The notes under the pieces were generated by a model. It was not told where the DNA came from. It saw nothing but the letters and a program-made list of their open reading frames with translations, and made no database searches. Below are positions 17,944-28,813 of a stretch of DNA of 64,000 nt, piece after piece. The number at the start of each line of letters is the position of its first letter. Position 1 is the stretch's first letter. Made by a program: the position numbers and the translations under genes. The stretch comes from Cohnella algarum (GTDB lineage Bacteria; Bacillota; Bacilli; Paenibacillales; Paenibacillaceae): positions 1,421,001-1,485,000 of the forward strand of contig NZ_JAFHKM010000002.1 in NCBI RefSeq assembly GCF_016937515.1, read 5' to 3'.

Positions 17944-18687
17944 ATGATCAATCAAACGCGGGAATCGGAAAAAACGGGCTTCGTCTTTATTCACGGGGCC
18001 GGACTTAACGGCCGGGTCTGGAGCCGGGTGGCGGAAAATTTGGACGCTCCTTGCCTGCTAGCCGAGTTCCCCTGCCGCGAAGGCCCGGCGGAGTCGCGCG
18101 GCGGGCTGTCGCTTGCGGAATATGCCGATTGCCTGAGGCGGCAGATCGAAGCCTGGGGAACGGAGCGGTTCGTCCTCGTCGCGCACTCGCTCGGGGGCCT
18201 GCCGGCGCTTCGCCTCGCATCCAAGCTGTCCGATCGGGTGGCGGGATTCGTCGCGGTGGGAGCGGCCGTCCCGAAAAACGGCGGTTCCTTCCTGTCCGCG
18301 CTGCCGTGGCCGAGGCGGGCGATTATGGCGGGAATTTTGCGCAAAATGGGGACGAAGCCGCCGGAAGGGGCCATTCGGGCCGGCCTGTGCAACGACCTTC
18401 CGGCGGACCTCGCGGAAGCCGTCGTGCGCGGCTTCGTGCCCGAGGCCGTGCGCGCGTATACGGACCGGACCGACGCTCCCGTGCCGGACGTGCCCAGGCT
18501 GTACGTCAAGCTGACCCGGGACAAGGAGTTCAGCCCCGCCCTGCAAAACCGGATGATCGCGAATTTGGCCCCGCATGCCGTCCGCACGCTGGCCGCCGGC
18601 CATCTGCCGATGCTGAGCGATCCGGACGGACTCCGGGCGATCCTGCGCCGCTTTCCGGCGGAAGCGGACGCTTGCCGCCAAGCCTAG
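17944..18687 (+). CDS. Alpha/beta hydrolase
   Basis: This 247-residue hydrolase has an oxyanion region FIHGAGLNGRVW, nucleophile elbow VAHSLGGLPAL (Ser), and a C-terminal His in AAGHLPMLSDP. The acid is probably within RLYVKLTRDKEFS. It resembles small esterases or ring-cleavage hydrolases; the substrate is unknown. RBS AAGGGGG precedes the ATG. It pairs with the divergent WYL regulator. Confidence 0.82.
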   Translation: MINQTRESEKTGFVFIHGAGLNGRVWSRVAENLDAPCLLAEFPCREGPAESRGGLSLAEYADCLRRQIEAWGTERFVLVAHSLGGLPALRLASKLSDRVAGFVAVGAAVPKNGGSFLSALPWPRRAIMAGILRKMGTKPPEGAIRAGLCNDLPADLAEAVVRGFVPEAVRAYTDRTDAPVPDVPRLYVKLTRDKEFSPALQNRMIANLAPHAVRTLAAGHLPMLSDPDGLRAILRRFPAEADACRQA

Positions 18688-18888
18688 GGCCGCTTCAGCG
18701 CGGCTCTTCCAGAACCTTTGCCAGCCCGATAAAGCTCCTGGCAGGATGAACGAGGGGACGCATTGACGAAGCAGGGTTGCGCGGGATGACGCAGGGCGCG
18801 GGATTGCGCGTGGTAGTGCGGGATGACACAGGGTGGCGCGTTGATTGCGCGGGTTGCCTGGGGTGGCGCGGGGTTCGGCGAAGCCTGG

Positions 18889-19073
18889 TTGGAATTTGTC
18901 CAACCAAAAACGGCTTTTTCGCGAAACTGTCCGGCTTCGTTGGATTTTGTCCAATCTGGCGAGGCCGTTTCCGCGTTTTTACCCAAATTCCAAGTTCAAA
19001 GTTGGATAAAATCCACTCTAGACCACGGTTTCCCCGTTTTCCGCTCCCTTGATTGGACAAAATCCAACATAGG
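18889..19073 (+). repeat. 185-bp dispersed structured repeat, copy 1
   Basis: Copy 1 lies in the 596-base gap between convergent genes. Modules: A1 at 18889 (TTGGA..TCCAA hairpin, diverged), A2 TTGGATTTTGTCCAATC at 18940, B TTGGATAAAATCCA at 19002, and A' GATTGGACAAAATCCAA at 19051, which is the reverse complement of A2. Spacings 51, 62 and 49 equal those of copies 2, 4 and 5. Degenerate GCGGGATGACGCAGG-like short repeats lie 5' at about 18776-18850. No gene is seen in the gap. Confidence 0.9.
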
Positions 19074-19156
19074 TTCCCTCCGCTTGCCCCTCCTCCCTCA
19101 ATTATCCGCAAAACTTTTTCGCAAGATGAAGAACTTAACTTTCCGTTCTTCAAAAA

Positions 19157-19186
19157 AACGCGAATGAACAAAGACGTTCATCCGCG
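19157..19186 (-). terminator. Terminator of the ABC-2 type membrane protein gene
   Basis: On the minus strand CGCGGATGAAC-GTCTTT-GTTCATTCGCG is followed by seven T. It lies downstream of the gene ending at 19284. Confidence 0.8.
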
Positions 19187-19283
19187 TCCCTTATGCGCAA
19201 GAGCGTGATTGATGAATGGAATGGCCGTTCCTTTTTACAGCCATCTCAAGACGCTCATTCCTCCATCGAAACGATTACCGCGA

Positions 19284-20474
19284 CTATGTCATTTCCCCGC
19301 GCGATTCCGCCGCCCGGCTAGCGGCGCGGCCGGGCCCTTTGCGAAAACCCGCTGCCAACAGGACGGCCAGGCTGATACCCGCCAGGCTCCACAGCACCGC
19401 GTAGGACAAGCCCGTCTCGCGCTCCCCGCCGAAATACATGACATTCCGCAGGCCCGAGGCGACGTAGCGGAACGGCGTCCACGAGTACAGCCAATCCCGC
19501 GTCGCTTGAGGCATGAATTCGGGCGCGAGATTCAGAATCGGCAGCGAGAAAAACAGCAGCAGTACGAGCAAGGCCACGGCCGGGAGGCCAAGCCAGTTGA
19601 ACAGCGCCGACTGCATCAGGAAAAACGCGATCGCCGCCAAACTCAGGAACAGCCAGACATCCGCCGAATCCGTCAATTCCATTCCGTACCAGGCTGTCGC
19701 CATCCAGACGAGGAAACCGGACGCCCCTATCGCCAGGACGATTCCGGTCAGTGCTTGTCCCGATAACGCGCCCCATCTGCCTCCGGCCTCTCTCGCGCTT
19801 TTGACCGCTTGAAACAGGAGCACGCTCAGCACCAGCGTCCCCATCCAGACGATCTGGGTCAGCATGTTCGGCGCGCTGCCGCTCCCGTTGTTGGCGCCAA
19901 CCGGATTCACGGACGTCTCTTCGATTTGCACGGGGGCAAGCAGCGCCTGCACGGTCCAGACCGGAACCTGTTCGGCGCGCTGGCCGACCTGCTCCAGCAC
20001 TTGCCTGGTCAGCTCCCGGCTGACATTGCCCGCGACCTGCTGCAGAATCGTCCTCACGGCGGAAACCCCTTGCGGGTTCATCCCCTCGTTCAAGTAGATT
20101 TTCACCGTCGCCGGCGCGGGTTCCGGTCCGGATACCGACAGCACGCCGGCGCTGAAATCAGCGGGCAAGACGAGCGCGCCGTAGACCTCCTGCCCGTTCA
20201 TGGCCTCCAGCGCTTCTTCCTCGGATCCGACCGTTCTCCACTCCACCGGCAGTTGCTCCAGTCCGAGCAGATTCCCTTTGACCGCCTCTCCCAAAGCCAA
20301 CTGCTCACCCGTTGGCAGTTCGGCCGGACGGTCGAGAACGGCAAGCGCGACCGGCAAAGCTTTGGGCTTCGCCCCCAGCACGGACCCCATCATCGCTAGC
20401 CCGAAAACCGTCAACACGACCAACAAGGCCACGATCGCAATAGGCACGAACTTCGATTTCAAAAAAGTTGTCAT
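19284..20474 (-). CDS. ABC-2/SNG1-type membrane protein (YhgE-like)
   Basis: This 396-residue protein has one N-terminal helix, a large extracellular domain (~35-210, with YGALVLPADFSAGVLS and VKIYLNEGMNPQG) and five or six C-terminal helices. This is the layout of ABC-2 permease/DUF3533 proteins such as the YhgE/Pip group. No ATPase gene is adjacent. It is divergent from a TetR gene with a palindromic site in between, so it is probably TetR-controlled and may be involved in drug or lipid efflux. RBS GAGGGATC precedes the ATG. Confidence 0.75.
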   Translation of the reverse strand: MTTFLKSKFVPIAIVALLVVLTVFGLAMMGSVLGAKPKALPVALAVLDRPAELPTGEQLALGEAVKGNLLGLEQLPVEWRTVGSEEEALEAMNGQEVYGALVLPADFSAGVLSVSGPEPAPATVKIYLNEGMNPQGVSAVRTILQQVAGNVSRELTRQVLEQVGQRAEQVPVWTVQALLAPVQIEETSVNPVGANNGSGSAPNMLTQIVWMGTLVLSVLLFQAVKSAREAGGRWGALSGQALTGIVLAIGASGFLVWMATAWYGMELTDSADVWLFLSLAAIAFFLMQSALFNWLGLPAVALLVLLLFFSLPILNLAPEFMPQATRDWLYSWTPFRYVASGLRNVMYFGGERETGLSYAVLWSLAGISLAVLLAAGFRKGPGRAASRAAESRGEMT

Positions 20475-20573
20475 CTCGATCCCTCACTTTTATGAACAAG
20501 TTGTTGATTACTAGCCACAGCGTTAATTATAATGAGGGGAAAGAGAACTGCAATCGTCAGTTTTCGGCGAAGT

Positions 20574-20587
20574 GTTCAGTACTGAAC
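20574..20587. promoter_or_regulatory. Candidate TetR operator
   Basis: Perfect 14-bp palindrome GTTCAGTACTGAAC, 56 bases before the TetR start and between it and the divergent ABC-2 gene. The role is inferred from position. Confidence 0.5.
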
Positions 20588-20642
20588 GGGGCCGTCACGG
20601 ATTGTCGAGGATTGCCTGCAAATTTAGAAAGGGGGGATCCCC

Positions 20643-21266
20643 ATGCCGGAAAAAGCGGCCGATCGCCGTACCGTACGCACGAAGAAACTGCTTCGTCAGG
20701 CGCTTATCGAACTGATGAGGGAAAAGGGAATGGATCATATTACGGTCAGCGATCTGACGGCGCGCGCGGAAATCAATCGGGGAACGTTCTATCTGCATTA
20801 TCGGGACGTGTACGACCTGGTCGAACAATTTCAGCAGGAGATCATCGACGGGCTGAAAGAAATCGCCGCCCACATGAATATTCAGGATATCGCCGGTTAT
20901 GCGGACAAAGACGAGCCTTATCCCGGGCTCGTCTCCATTTTCGAATATTGGGAACGACATGCCGATTTCGCCGGCGTCATGCTGGGCCCGAAAGGCGACC
21001 TGTCCTTCATCGGCCGCGTGAAGGAATTGATGAGGGAACGCATTTACGGCAAAGTCCTCGAAACGCTGCGGCTGTTCGGGCAGGACGACCGCGTTCCCAT
21101 TCCTTTGGATTTCGTCATCGCCTATACGATATCGGCCAACTTCGGGTTTATTCAGCACTGGATCGAAACCGGACGGAAGCAATCGCCTGCGGAGATGGCG
21201 AGGATGATGACCCGGCTGATCAGCCAGGGCCCCCTGGCCAGCGCGGGCATTCGCCCGGTCGACTGA
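20643..21266 (+). CDS. TetR-family regulator
   Basis: This 207-residue protein has an N-terminal HTH (MDHITVSDLTARAEINRGTFYLHY) and a C-terminal region of the Firmicutes TetR_C type (IPLDFVIAYTISANFGFIQHWIE). RBS AAAGGGGGGAT precedes the ATG. It is divergent from the ABC-2 membrane protein and probably represses it. Confidence 0.88.
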   Translation: MPEKAADRRTVRTKKLLRQALIELMREKGMDHITVSDLTARAEINRGTFYLHYRDVYDLVEQFQQEIIDGLKEIAAHMNIQDIAGYADKDEPYPGLVSIFEYWERHADFAGVMLGPKGDLSFIGRVKELMRERIYGKVLETLRLFGQDDRVPIPLDFVIAYTISANFGFIQHWIETGRKQSPAEMARMMTRLISQGPLASAGIRPVD

Positions 21267-21298
21267 ACCGCCGCCCGGCTCGCGGCGCGGCCGGCCCG

Positions 21299-22774
21299 TC
21301 ACTTGGCCGTCAGCCCGAGACGCTCGTACTGCTCTACGGGCGCGTCGTTGTCCCGCATCAGCTTCAGCAGCAGCCCGATCATCCGCGCCTCGATCTCCGG
21401 ATCGCGAAACGGACGAAGCTGCCGCGGATCCTCCCGCACGTCGAACAGCAGCGTTCCATAAGCATGAAGATCGCCCCGGGTTTGAGCGGGAATGCGCAAG
21501 GGCTTCACGTTTTTCGTGAACGAAAACGGCTCCGCCAGCTCCAGCCGCGTCAGCTCCGCCGGATGGAACCGGCTGCGCATGTGCGTCGGCATGAGCGTAT
21601 AGTCGTACAGCGGCTCGTTCTTCCCGGACGCGGCCGCCCGCATGTACACGTAGCGGCCGTCCGTCACGTTGACGTGCCCGCCGTGAATGCCGAACAGCGC
21701 CGCCTCGCGCACCGGCTCGTCCGTATCGATCGTCCGGCGGAGCGGCTTGCCCTGCATGTCCGGCGGCAGCTTCGCGCCGAAGAAGTCCAGCAGCGTCGCC
21801 GGAAGGTCGATCGTTTGCACGAGGCTTTGCCGGCGCTCTCCCCGCACGCCGGCGCGCGGATCCCAGACGAATAGCGGCGTATGCGCCACCTCGTTGTAGA
21901 ACGGCTGCACGCACTTTGCCCACTGGTCGTGCTCGCCGAGCAGGAAGCCGTGATCGGTATTGACGATCAGCAGCGTATCCTTCCACAGATCGAGCCGGTC
22001 CATCGCGTCGAGCACCTTGCCCAGGTAATGGTCGCACATCGCGAGCAGCGCCGCGTATTCGCAGCGCATGTGCGCCACGTCCTCCGCCGACTCGGTCACC
22101 GGGCCGTAAACCGGCCAGTCGCCGAGGCGGCCGTCGTACTCGTGGGCGTACAGCTTTTTGAACGATTCCGGGCTGTAAAACGGCTCGTGCGGATCGAACG
22201 TCTCGATCTGCAGAAACCACCGGTCCTCCCTATGGTTCCGCTCCAGAAATTCCAGGCCGGCCGCGAACGTCCGGGCTTGCGGAAACTCGTCGTCGGCCCG
22301 AATATACCCGCGGTTGACGCGGTCCTGCCGGAACATATTCCGGGCGATCGGGTGAAGTCCTTCCAGGCTCAAGCCTTCCGGATCCTTCACCTCTCCCTTC
22401 CACGGATCCCCCTCCTGCCCCCGGATCAGCTCGAACGACCGGTAGCGCGGATGATACGTCCCGCCGCCGTCTTCCCAGTAATGCTGATGATCCGTGACGA
22501 GATGCGTGTAGACCCCCGCTTCCCCCAGCAGCTCGATCGCCGAATCGTCATACGGCTCCAGCGGTCCCCAACTGCGGTGCAGAAAATTGTAGCGCCCGGT
22601 GTGCAGCTCCCTTCTCGCCGGCATGCAGGGCATGCTCCCGACGTAGCTGTTGTCGAACGTCGCCGTCCGGGCCGCCAGCCGCTCGAAGTTCGGGGTCTTG
22701 ATCCAATCGGGACCGCCGTACGGAGACAGCATGTGCCGATTCAACGTGTCGAACATGACCATAATCGCTTTCAT
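21299..22774 (-). CDS. Type I sulfatase, Cys-type
   Basis: This 491-residue protein is of the alkaline-phosphatase/sulfatase fold. The maturation motif is Cys50-Met-Pro-Ala-Arg54 followed by HTGRY, so Cys50 should become formylglycine. Other motifs are FLQIETFDPHEPFYSPE and NTDHGFLLGEHDQWAK (metal Asp-His). It has no signal peptide, so it is probably cytoplasmic and acts on imported sulfated sugars. It is the last gene of a binding protein-permease-permease-sulfatase operon, and the maturation enzyme is encoded at 27247. Confidence 0.9.
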   Translation of the reverse strand: MKAIMVMFDTLNRHMLSPYGGPDWIKTPNFERLAARTATFDNSYVGSMPCMPARRELHTGRYNFLHRSWGPLEPYDDSAIELLGEAGVYTHLVTDHQHYWEDGGGTYHPRYRSFELIRGQEGDPWKGEVKDPEGLSLEGLHPIARNMFRQDRVNRGYIRADDEFPQARTFAAGLEFLERNHREDRWFLQIETFDPHEPFYSPESFKKLYAHEYDGRLGDWPVYGPVTESAEDVAHMRCEYAALLAMCDHYLGKVLDAMDRLDLWKDTLLIVNTDHGFLLGEHDQWAKCVQPFYNEVAHTPLFVWDPRAGVRGERRQSLVQTIDLPATLLDFFGAKLPPDMQGKPLRRTIDTDEPVREAALFGIHGGHVNVTDGRYVYMRAAASGKNEPLYDYTLMPTHMRSRFHPAELTRLELAEPFSFTKNVKPLRIPAQTRGDLHAYGTLLFDVREDPRQLRPFRDPEIEARMIGLLLKLMRDNDAPVEQYERLGLTAK

Positions 22775-22779
22775 CGAAT

Positions 22780-23646
22780 TCACCCTTTCACGCTGGATGC
22801 CACCATGCTGCGAATGAACTGTTTCTGGAACACGAAAAACATGACGACGATCGGCAGCGACACGAGCAGCGACGCCGCCATGAGCAGGTTGTACTGCACC
22901 TGGTGCTCGCCGCGGAACACCTGCAGCCCCAGCTGCAGCGTGCGCATCGCTTCGCTGTTCGTATAGATGAGCGGGTGGAAAAAGTCGTTCCACACCGCCA
23001 CGAACTTGAAAATGCCGAGCGTAGCGAGCAGCGGCCCGCTCTGGGGCAAATATACGGAAAAGAACAGCCGGAGATAGCCGGCTCCGTCGATATACGCCGC
23101 ATCGTCGAGCGCGCGCGGGAACTGCAAATAAAACTGGCGGGCCATGAACACGCCGAACGCCCCGGCCAGCTCCGGCACGATTAGCGCGTAATAGCTGTCC
23201 AGCCATCCGTTGCCGCCGGCGCCGAGCCAGTCGTTCCCTCCGAAGAGCGGGATCGACTTCAGGATGAGAAACTGAGGGATGACGACGACCTGCGCCGGAA
23301 CCATCATGCCGACGAGCAGCGTCAGGAAAATCGGCTGCTTGCCCTTGAACCGGAGGCGGGCGAACGAAAAGCCGGCGAGCGAGTTGAACGCGAGACTCCC
23401 CGCCACCGCGACGGCCGTCACGATCGCCGAATTTTTGAAATACGTCGGCCAGTCCCCCATCCGCATCGCCCGGGCGTAATTTTCCGGATGCCAAGATGCG
23501 GGCAGCAGCCGCATCGCCCCGAGCGAAAATTCCTCGTCCCCCTTCATGGAGGTGAAAAAAGCGGTCAGCAGCGGCAGCACCGTCGCGGCGGAGAAAAGCG
23601 CCAGCGCGAGGTAGGCCGCCGTTCGTTCGAGCTTCGAAAGTTTCAT
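22780..23646 (-). CDS. Sugar ABC permease (MalG-type)
   Basis: This 288-residue protein has six membrane segments and the EAA loop ALDDAAYIDGAGYLRLFF. It ends with FQKQFIRSMVASSVKG, the usual MalG/LacG tail. It lies five bases upstream of the sulfatase start, so both are in one operon. Confidence 0.9.
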   Translation of the reverse strand: MKLSKLERTAAYLALALFSAATVLPLLTAFFTSMKGDEEFSLGAMRLLPASWHPENYARAMRMGDWPTYFKNSAIVTAVAVAGSLAFNSLAGFSFARLRFKGKQPIFLTLLVGMMVPAQVVVIPQFLILKSIPLFGGNDWLGAGGNGWLDSYYALIVPELAGAFGVFMARQFYLQFPRALDDAAYIDGAGYLRLFFSVYLPQSGPLLATLGIFKFVAVWNDFFHPLIYTNSEAMRTLQLGLQVFRGEHQVQYNLLMAASLLVSLPIVVMFFVFQKQFIRSMVASSVKG

Positions 23647-23656
23647 CCGTTCACCT

Positions 23657-24529
23657 CTATTCGGCCGCCTGGTTCCGGCTGCCGATGCCGTACTGAATCA
23701 GCGTCACGACCAGCGTGGCGGCCAGCAGAAACACCGCCATCGCGGCTGCGTAACCCATCCTGTACTCCTGGAAGCTGGCCCCGATAATTTGCGTGACGAT
23801 CGTCGTGCTGGAGTTGGCCGGTCCGCCGCCCGTCAGGACGTAAACCAGATCGAACACCTGGAACGAGCGGATCGTGGCGGTGATGAACAGGAACAGCGTC
23901 ATCGGCTTCAGCAGCGGCACTGTAATGTGCCATAACTTCCTGAAACCGGAGGCCCCGTCCAGACTCGCCGCCTCGTACAGGCTTTCCGGGATGCTCTGAA
24001 TGCCGGCCAAAAACACGATCATCGCGTAGCCGATCCCCGTCCATACGCCAATGACGATGACCGTTTCCAGGGATGTCGCGGGATCGCCAAGCCAATTTCG
24101 GCCCTCGATTCCGAAAAACTCGAGCAGCGGATTGACCGGCCCCTGCGCCGGGTCGAGCATCCACAGCCACGTCATCGCGACCGCCACCGACGAGATGACG
24201 CCGGGCAAGTAGATCAGCGCGCGAAACGCGGCAAGCCCGCGCAGCTTCATCGACAGCAGATTGGCCAGTACAAGCCCGATCGCCATGCCCGGCACGACCG
24301 TGCCGATCCAGTACCAGGCCGTGTTCGCGACGGCGCGGTGAAAAATCGAATCGTGCAGCAGCCGGGAATAGTTTGCGAGGCCGGTCCAAACCGGCGCGCT
24401 CAGCATCGAATAGTCGGTCAGGCTCAAATAAAAGATCCACAGGATCGGAACCAGCACGAACACGGCAAACAACAGCACGTTAGGCAGAATGAGCAAATAC
24501 GGTATGACTCGGTTCCAGCCTTTTTGCAT
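23657..24529 (-). CDS. Sugar ABC permease (MalF-type)
   Basis: About 290 residues with six membrane segments and the EAA loop SLYEAASLDGASGFRKLWHI. The start at 24529 (MQKGWNR) has GAGGAGG upstream; the frame is open 24 codons further but without an RBS. It pairs with the MalG-type permease. Confidence 0.9.
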   Translation of the reverse strand: MQKGWNRVIPYLLILPNVLLFAVFVLVPILWIFYLSLTDYSMLSAPVWTGLANYSRLLHDSIFHRAVANTAWYWIGTVVPGMAIGLVLANLLSMKLRGLAAFRALIYLPGVISSVAVAMTWLWMLDPAQGPVNPLLEFFGIEGRNWLGDPATSLETVIVIGVWTGIGYAMIVFLAGIQSIPESLYEAASLDGASGFRKLWHITVPLLKPMTLFLFITATIRSFQVFDLVYVLTGGGPANSSTTIVTQIIGASFQEYRMGYAAAMAVFLLAATLVVTLIQYGIGSRNQAAE

Positions 24530-24597
24530 CTCGTTCCTCCTCGAAACCACTGGACGCGCCGGGCGCGGCGGCCTTGCGGGTCCTGCGCTCATGCCGC

Positions 24598-25889
24598 TCA
24601 CTTGGCGGCGGCGATTTCCTCTCTTGCCATCTCCGCGTTCGACTTCAACGCATCCGCCGGCGGCTTGATGCCGTTGAACGACTCCTCGAGCGCAAGGCGC
24701 AAATACTTCACGTTAATCGCCCAATGGCCGGAAGCGCCGTACCCCGCGCGTCGTTCATCGCTTCGAACGCGACCTCGTTGCCGTCGCCCAGCTTGACGAA
24801 TTCGTCCTTCGCCGACCGCAGCGGCGGGATCGATCCCGTCTTCGTCGCGAATTCGAGCACGTTTTCCTTCTCGAACCAGAATTTGATGAACGTCCACGCT
24901 TCTTCCGGGTGCTTCGTCTTCTGCGCGGCGGTCAGGAACGTGCCGAGCATGAGCGCGGTTTGCTTGCCTTCCGGCCCTGCCGGGGGCAGCGTCCAGCCGA
25001 TCTTGTCCGCGCCGATCGATTGCTGCAGCGATGCCGCTCCTGCCGTGGAGACGAACGCCATCGCCGCCTGGCTGTTGACGAACGGCGTGCCGTTCACCTG
25101 CTGCTGGTTGGAGGCGATGATCGCGCCCGACTCGTACAGATCGACCATCTTTTCGACAAGGCCGACGGAGGCCGGCGAGTCGAACGTCGGATGGCCTTCC
25201 GCGTCGTAGAAATCCTCCCCGAGCAGCAGCAGCAGCGACAAATACGACTGTTCTCCGTTGCTCGTCTGGATGTCGATGCCGGCGCGCGTCGTTTTTCCGT
25301 TCTCGGCCTTCTTCAGCTTTTCGGCATAGGCGAAAATGTCGTCGAACGTCTTCGGCGGGCTTTCCGGATCGAGCCCCGCTTCTTCGAAAAAGTCCTTCCG
25401 CCACGCCAGCGGCCGGATTTCCGGCAGCAGCAGCCCGTATTGCCCGCCTTCGTACTGCCCGGCCTCCAGAATGTCCGGGAAGAAATCGTCCTTGCCTTCC
25501 CATCGGTCCGCCTCGATATAGGGCGACAGGTCCAAATATTTGCCCTGATCCACCGTGGAGATCAGTTGGCCGAAGCCAAGGCCGTGGATGTCCGGCTGCA
25601 AGCCGCCCGAATAGGCGACCGTCAATTTTTGAAAATAGTCCGCCCACGGAATCGAGGTCAGCTCCACCTTGATCCCGGGGTGCGTCCGCTCGAATTTTTG
25701 TATGACCTGCTTGACCGCTCCCGTCAAAATCTCGTCCGTTCCCGGGTACCAGAATTTCAAGGCAATTTCCTCTGCGTTTGGATCCGATGCCGCGGCGTTC
25801 GAGCTTTCGGACGGTCCGCCGGAGCAGGCCGCCAGCGCCAATGCCAGCGCCAGCAGCATCGCGAGAGTTGCAATCGATCTTTTTTTCAT
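24598..25889 (-). CDS. Sugar-binding lipoprotein of ABC transporter, frameshifted near the end
   Basis: This is a family-1 solute-binding protein. The signal peptide starts MKKRSIATLAMLLALALALA with lipobox LAAC. Then come LKFWYPGTDEILTGAV, GFGQLISTVDQGKYLDL and a late AWTFIKFWFEKENVLEF. The literal frame ends early; adding one base at the CCCC run 24742-24745 gives MNDARGYGASGHWAINVKY and an end at AREEIAAAK. The likely ligand is a sulfated oligosaccharide, inferred from the neighbouring sulfatase. It is first in the operon and divergent from an AraC regulator. Confidence 0.85.
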
Positions 25890-25962
25890 GCGGGTTCCCC
25901 CTGTCCTCTGGATGTGGTCAGACAAGCAGCATGCCATCCGGTCGTCCGGTCTGAAGCACAAG

Positions 25963-25980
25963 TTTACTATTCCGAGTAAA
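25963..25980. promoter_or_regulatory. Inverted repeat between the binding-protein gene and AraC gene
   Basis: TTTACT-ATTCCG-AGTAAA, 74 bases upstream of the binding-protein start. It is a candidate operator for the divergent AraC regulator, by position only. Confidence 0.4.
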
Positions 25981-26105
25981 TTACTTGTATTAATGCTCGC
26001 CAATGGTTAGTATTATAGCATCGAGGATTCCGAATCGTATTTATCCGCGGCAGGCGGAAAGGTTTCAAAAATGCAGATTTATTCTGACCGCAAAGAGGGA
26101 CGACG

Positions 26106-27038
26106 ATGAACAACCTGATGGAATTCAGCAATCAGAGCTCGCTCGATCATCTGAACTTGAACGTCCGCTGGCTGAAAGAGTGGTCATTGACCGAGGTGCC
26201 GCATCATCATTTGTTCCTGTTTCCGTACACCGCCTTCTGGATCGTCTTGTCCGGAACCGCGGCCATCGAGCTGAACCAGATTCCTTACGAGCTGAAGCAA
26301 GGGGATATCGTGTGCATTCCGTCGAAGTCGGCCCAATCGTGGAAGCGGATCGGCGCCGGCGAACCCTTCCATTATTTGTCCCTGGCATGCGAGGCGAAGG
26401 TGGGGGCGCTCGATTTCATCCGGTCGTACCGCTTCCCCCATGTCGTTTCGGACGTCCGCAAGGAGGAGTTGAACGGGCTGGTCGCGGCCTGGCGCGAGCT
26501 GGCGAAGGAGTACAACGAATTTCTGGAACTTTTCGACGAAAAAGACATCAAATCCAGCGAAAAAGGCGCCGGGCGATTTCCCGTCTTTATGCTGAATACC
26601 GAGCAGACGATCCGGCACCTGCGCATCCGGGCGCATGGCATGCTGTGGGTGCAATCGCTGTTCCGGGTCCTGCGCTCCCGGCTGCCCGAACGGCCCGTCG
26701 CTTACGACAACCGCGTGTTCGAGATTTGCGACTACGTGGAGCAGCGGCTGCACGAGCCGCCTGCGCTGGACGAGCTGGCGGCGTCCGTCTCGCTGAGCAA
26801 GGAGCAGCTCAGGACGCTGTTTCATGCGACCTTCGGCATTTCGCCGATGAAATATGTCCGGCATATCCGGCTGCAGCGGGCCCGGGATTTGCTTATGCTG
26901 ACCTCCTATCCGATCAAGGAAATCGCCAAAGCGGTCGGGTTCGAGGATCAGCACCATTTTTCCCGCGCGTTCCAGCAGTCGGAGGGCATGTCGCCGATGG
27001 AGTACCGGCGAAGGCTGCTGCAGGGCGGCGGCGGTTAG
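26106..27038 (+). CDS. AraC-family regulator of the sulfatase locus (inferred)
   Basis: This 310-residue protein has an N-terminal cupin (VPHHHLFLFPYTAFWIVLSG, KQGDIVCIPSKSAQSW) and a C-terminal AraC domain (PALDELAASVSLSKEQLRTLF, then IKEIAKAVGFEDQHHFSRAF). It is divergent from the ABC-sulfatase operon and followed 208 bases on by the formylglycine-generating enzyme. It is the likely local activator. Confidence 0.88.
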   Translation: MNNLMEFSNQSSLDHLNLNVRWLKEWSLTEVPHHHLFLFPYTAFWIVLSGTAAIELNQIPYELKQGDIVCIPSKSAQSWKRIGAGEPFHYLSLACEAKVGALDFIRSYRFPHVVSDVRKEELNGLVAAWRELAKEYNEFLELFDEKDIKSSEKGAGRFPVFMLNTEQTIRHLRIRAHGMLWVQSLFRVLRSRLPERPVAYDNRVFEICDYVEQRLHEPPALDELAASVSLSKEQLRTLFHATFGISPMKYVRHIRLQRARDLLMLTSYPIKEIAKAVGFEDQHHFSRAFQQSEGMSPMEYRRRLLQGGGG

Positions 27039-27246
27039 CGGGCCGGTTGCTTATGCGTTTGCGGGCCGGTTGCTTTTGCGTTCGCGGACCATCCGTTCGC
27101 GCGCCGAATATGCCGGAACGGATCGCGTTTTGGTTCGCGGCGGCCGCCGGTTGGGAAAAGTGCCCGCTCTGTAGCCGCTTTCAAAAGCGGACAAAGCAAG
27201 ATATAATGAAACACCAAAAGAGATTTTTCGGGAGAGAGGAATTGCG

Positions 27247-28248
<1,002 letters not shown>

Positions 28249-28278
28249 GAGTCGGACGCGGCCAAGAATGACGGCTTT

Positions 28279-28363
28279 GCCGTTCTCTACGGGATGCCGT
28301 TCTCTGCAGGATGCCGTTCTCTGCGGGATGCCGTTCTCTGCGGGATGCCGTTCTCTGCGGGTT
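28279..28363 (+). repeat. Five tandem 17-bp units leading into repeat copy 2
   Basis: GCCGTTCTCTGCGGGAT is repeated five times with two or three substitutions. Single versions occur 41-44 bases before copies 3 and 5 of the 185-bp element, so the unit belongs to its leader and has been amplified here. Units are contiguous with no spacers, so this is not CRISPR. Confidence 0.85.
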
Positions 28364-28390
28364 CGGCTTTCCGCGCCCGGTTTGGCTTCG

Positions 28391-28575
28391 TTGGATTTTG
28401 TCCAATCAAAGGCGGCTTTTTCGCGAAATTCACCGGTTTGGTTGGATTTTGTCCAATCAGGCGAAGCCTTTTCGGAGATTTCGTCCGAAATTCCCGTTCC
28501 CCGTTGGATAAAATCCACTATAGACCGGGGTCTCCTCGTTTACCGCGCCGTCGATTGGACAAAATCCAACATAGG
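28391..28575 (+). repeat. 185-bp dispersed structured repeat, copy 2
   Basis: Best preserved copy. A1 at 28391 and A2 at 28442 are both TTGGATTTTGTCCAATC; B TTGGATAAAATCCA is at 28504; A' GATTGGACAAAATCCAA is at 28553. It occupies most of the 565-base gap between the FGE gene and the LLM gene, both on the plus strand. Open frames through it repeat LDFVQSG-like peptides but differences fall at all codon positions. Confidence 0.92.
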
Positions 28576-28813
28576 CTTGTCCGCTCCGGTTTCCCAGGTT
28601 TCCGCCAACGTGCGACTTATACTTTCGCATCCTAAATAAAGGCTTACATGTCCGCCAAATCCCAAAAACGCGGCCTTTTCGCCGGACAAAAGCCGGCATG
28701 TTCGCCACCTTCAGGCCCAGGATGTCGTCTTCTTCAACTCACTATATTTGAGAAACTATAAAAAGTGTAGTAAACTGTAAGCAACGGTAACGATCATGAA
28801 GGAGGCGAGCCGA

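Noticed and set aside
28279..28363. CRISPR array
   Set aside because: Five 17-bp units are contiguous with no spacers and no cas genes are present.
28294..28635. Hypothetical proteins with LDFVQSG or WILSNQ peptides at the repeat copies
   Set aside because: They are translations of the 185-bp repeat; substitutions show no codon-position bias, frames lack starts with RBS, and both strands are equally open.
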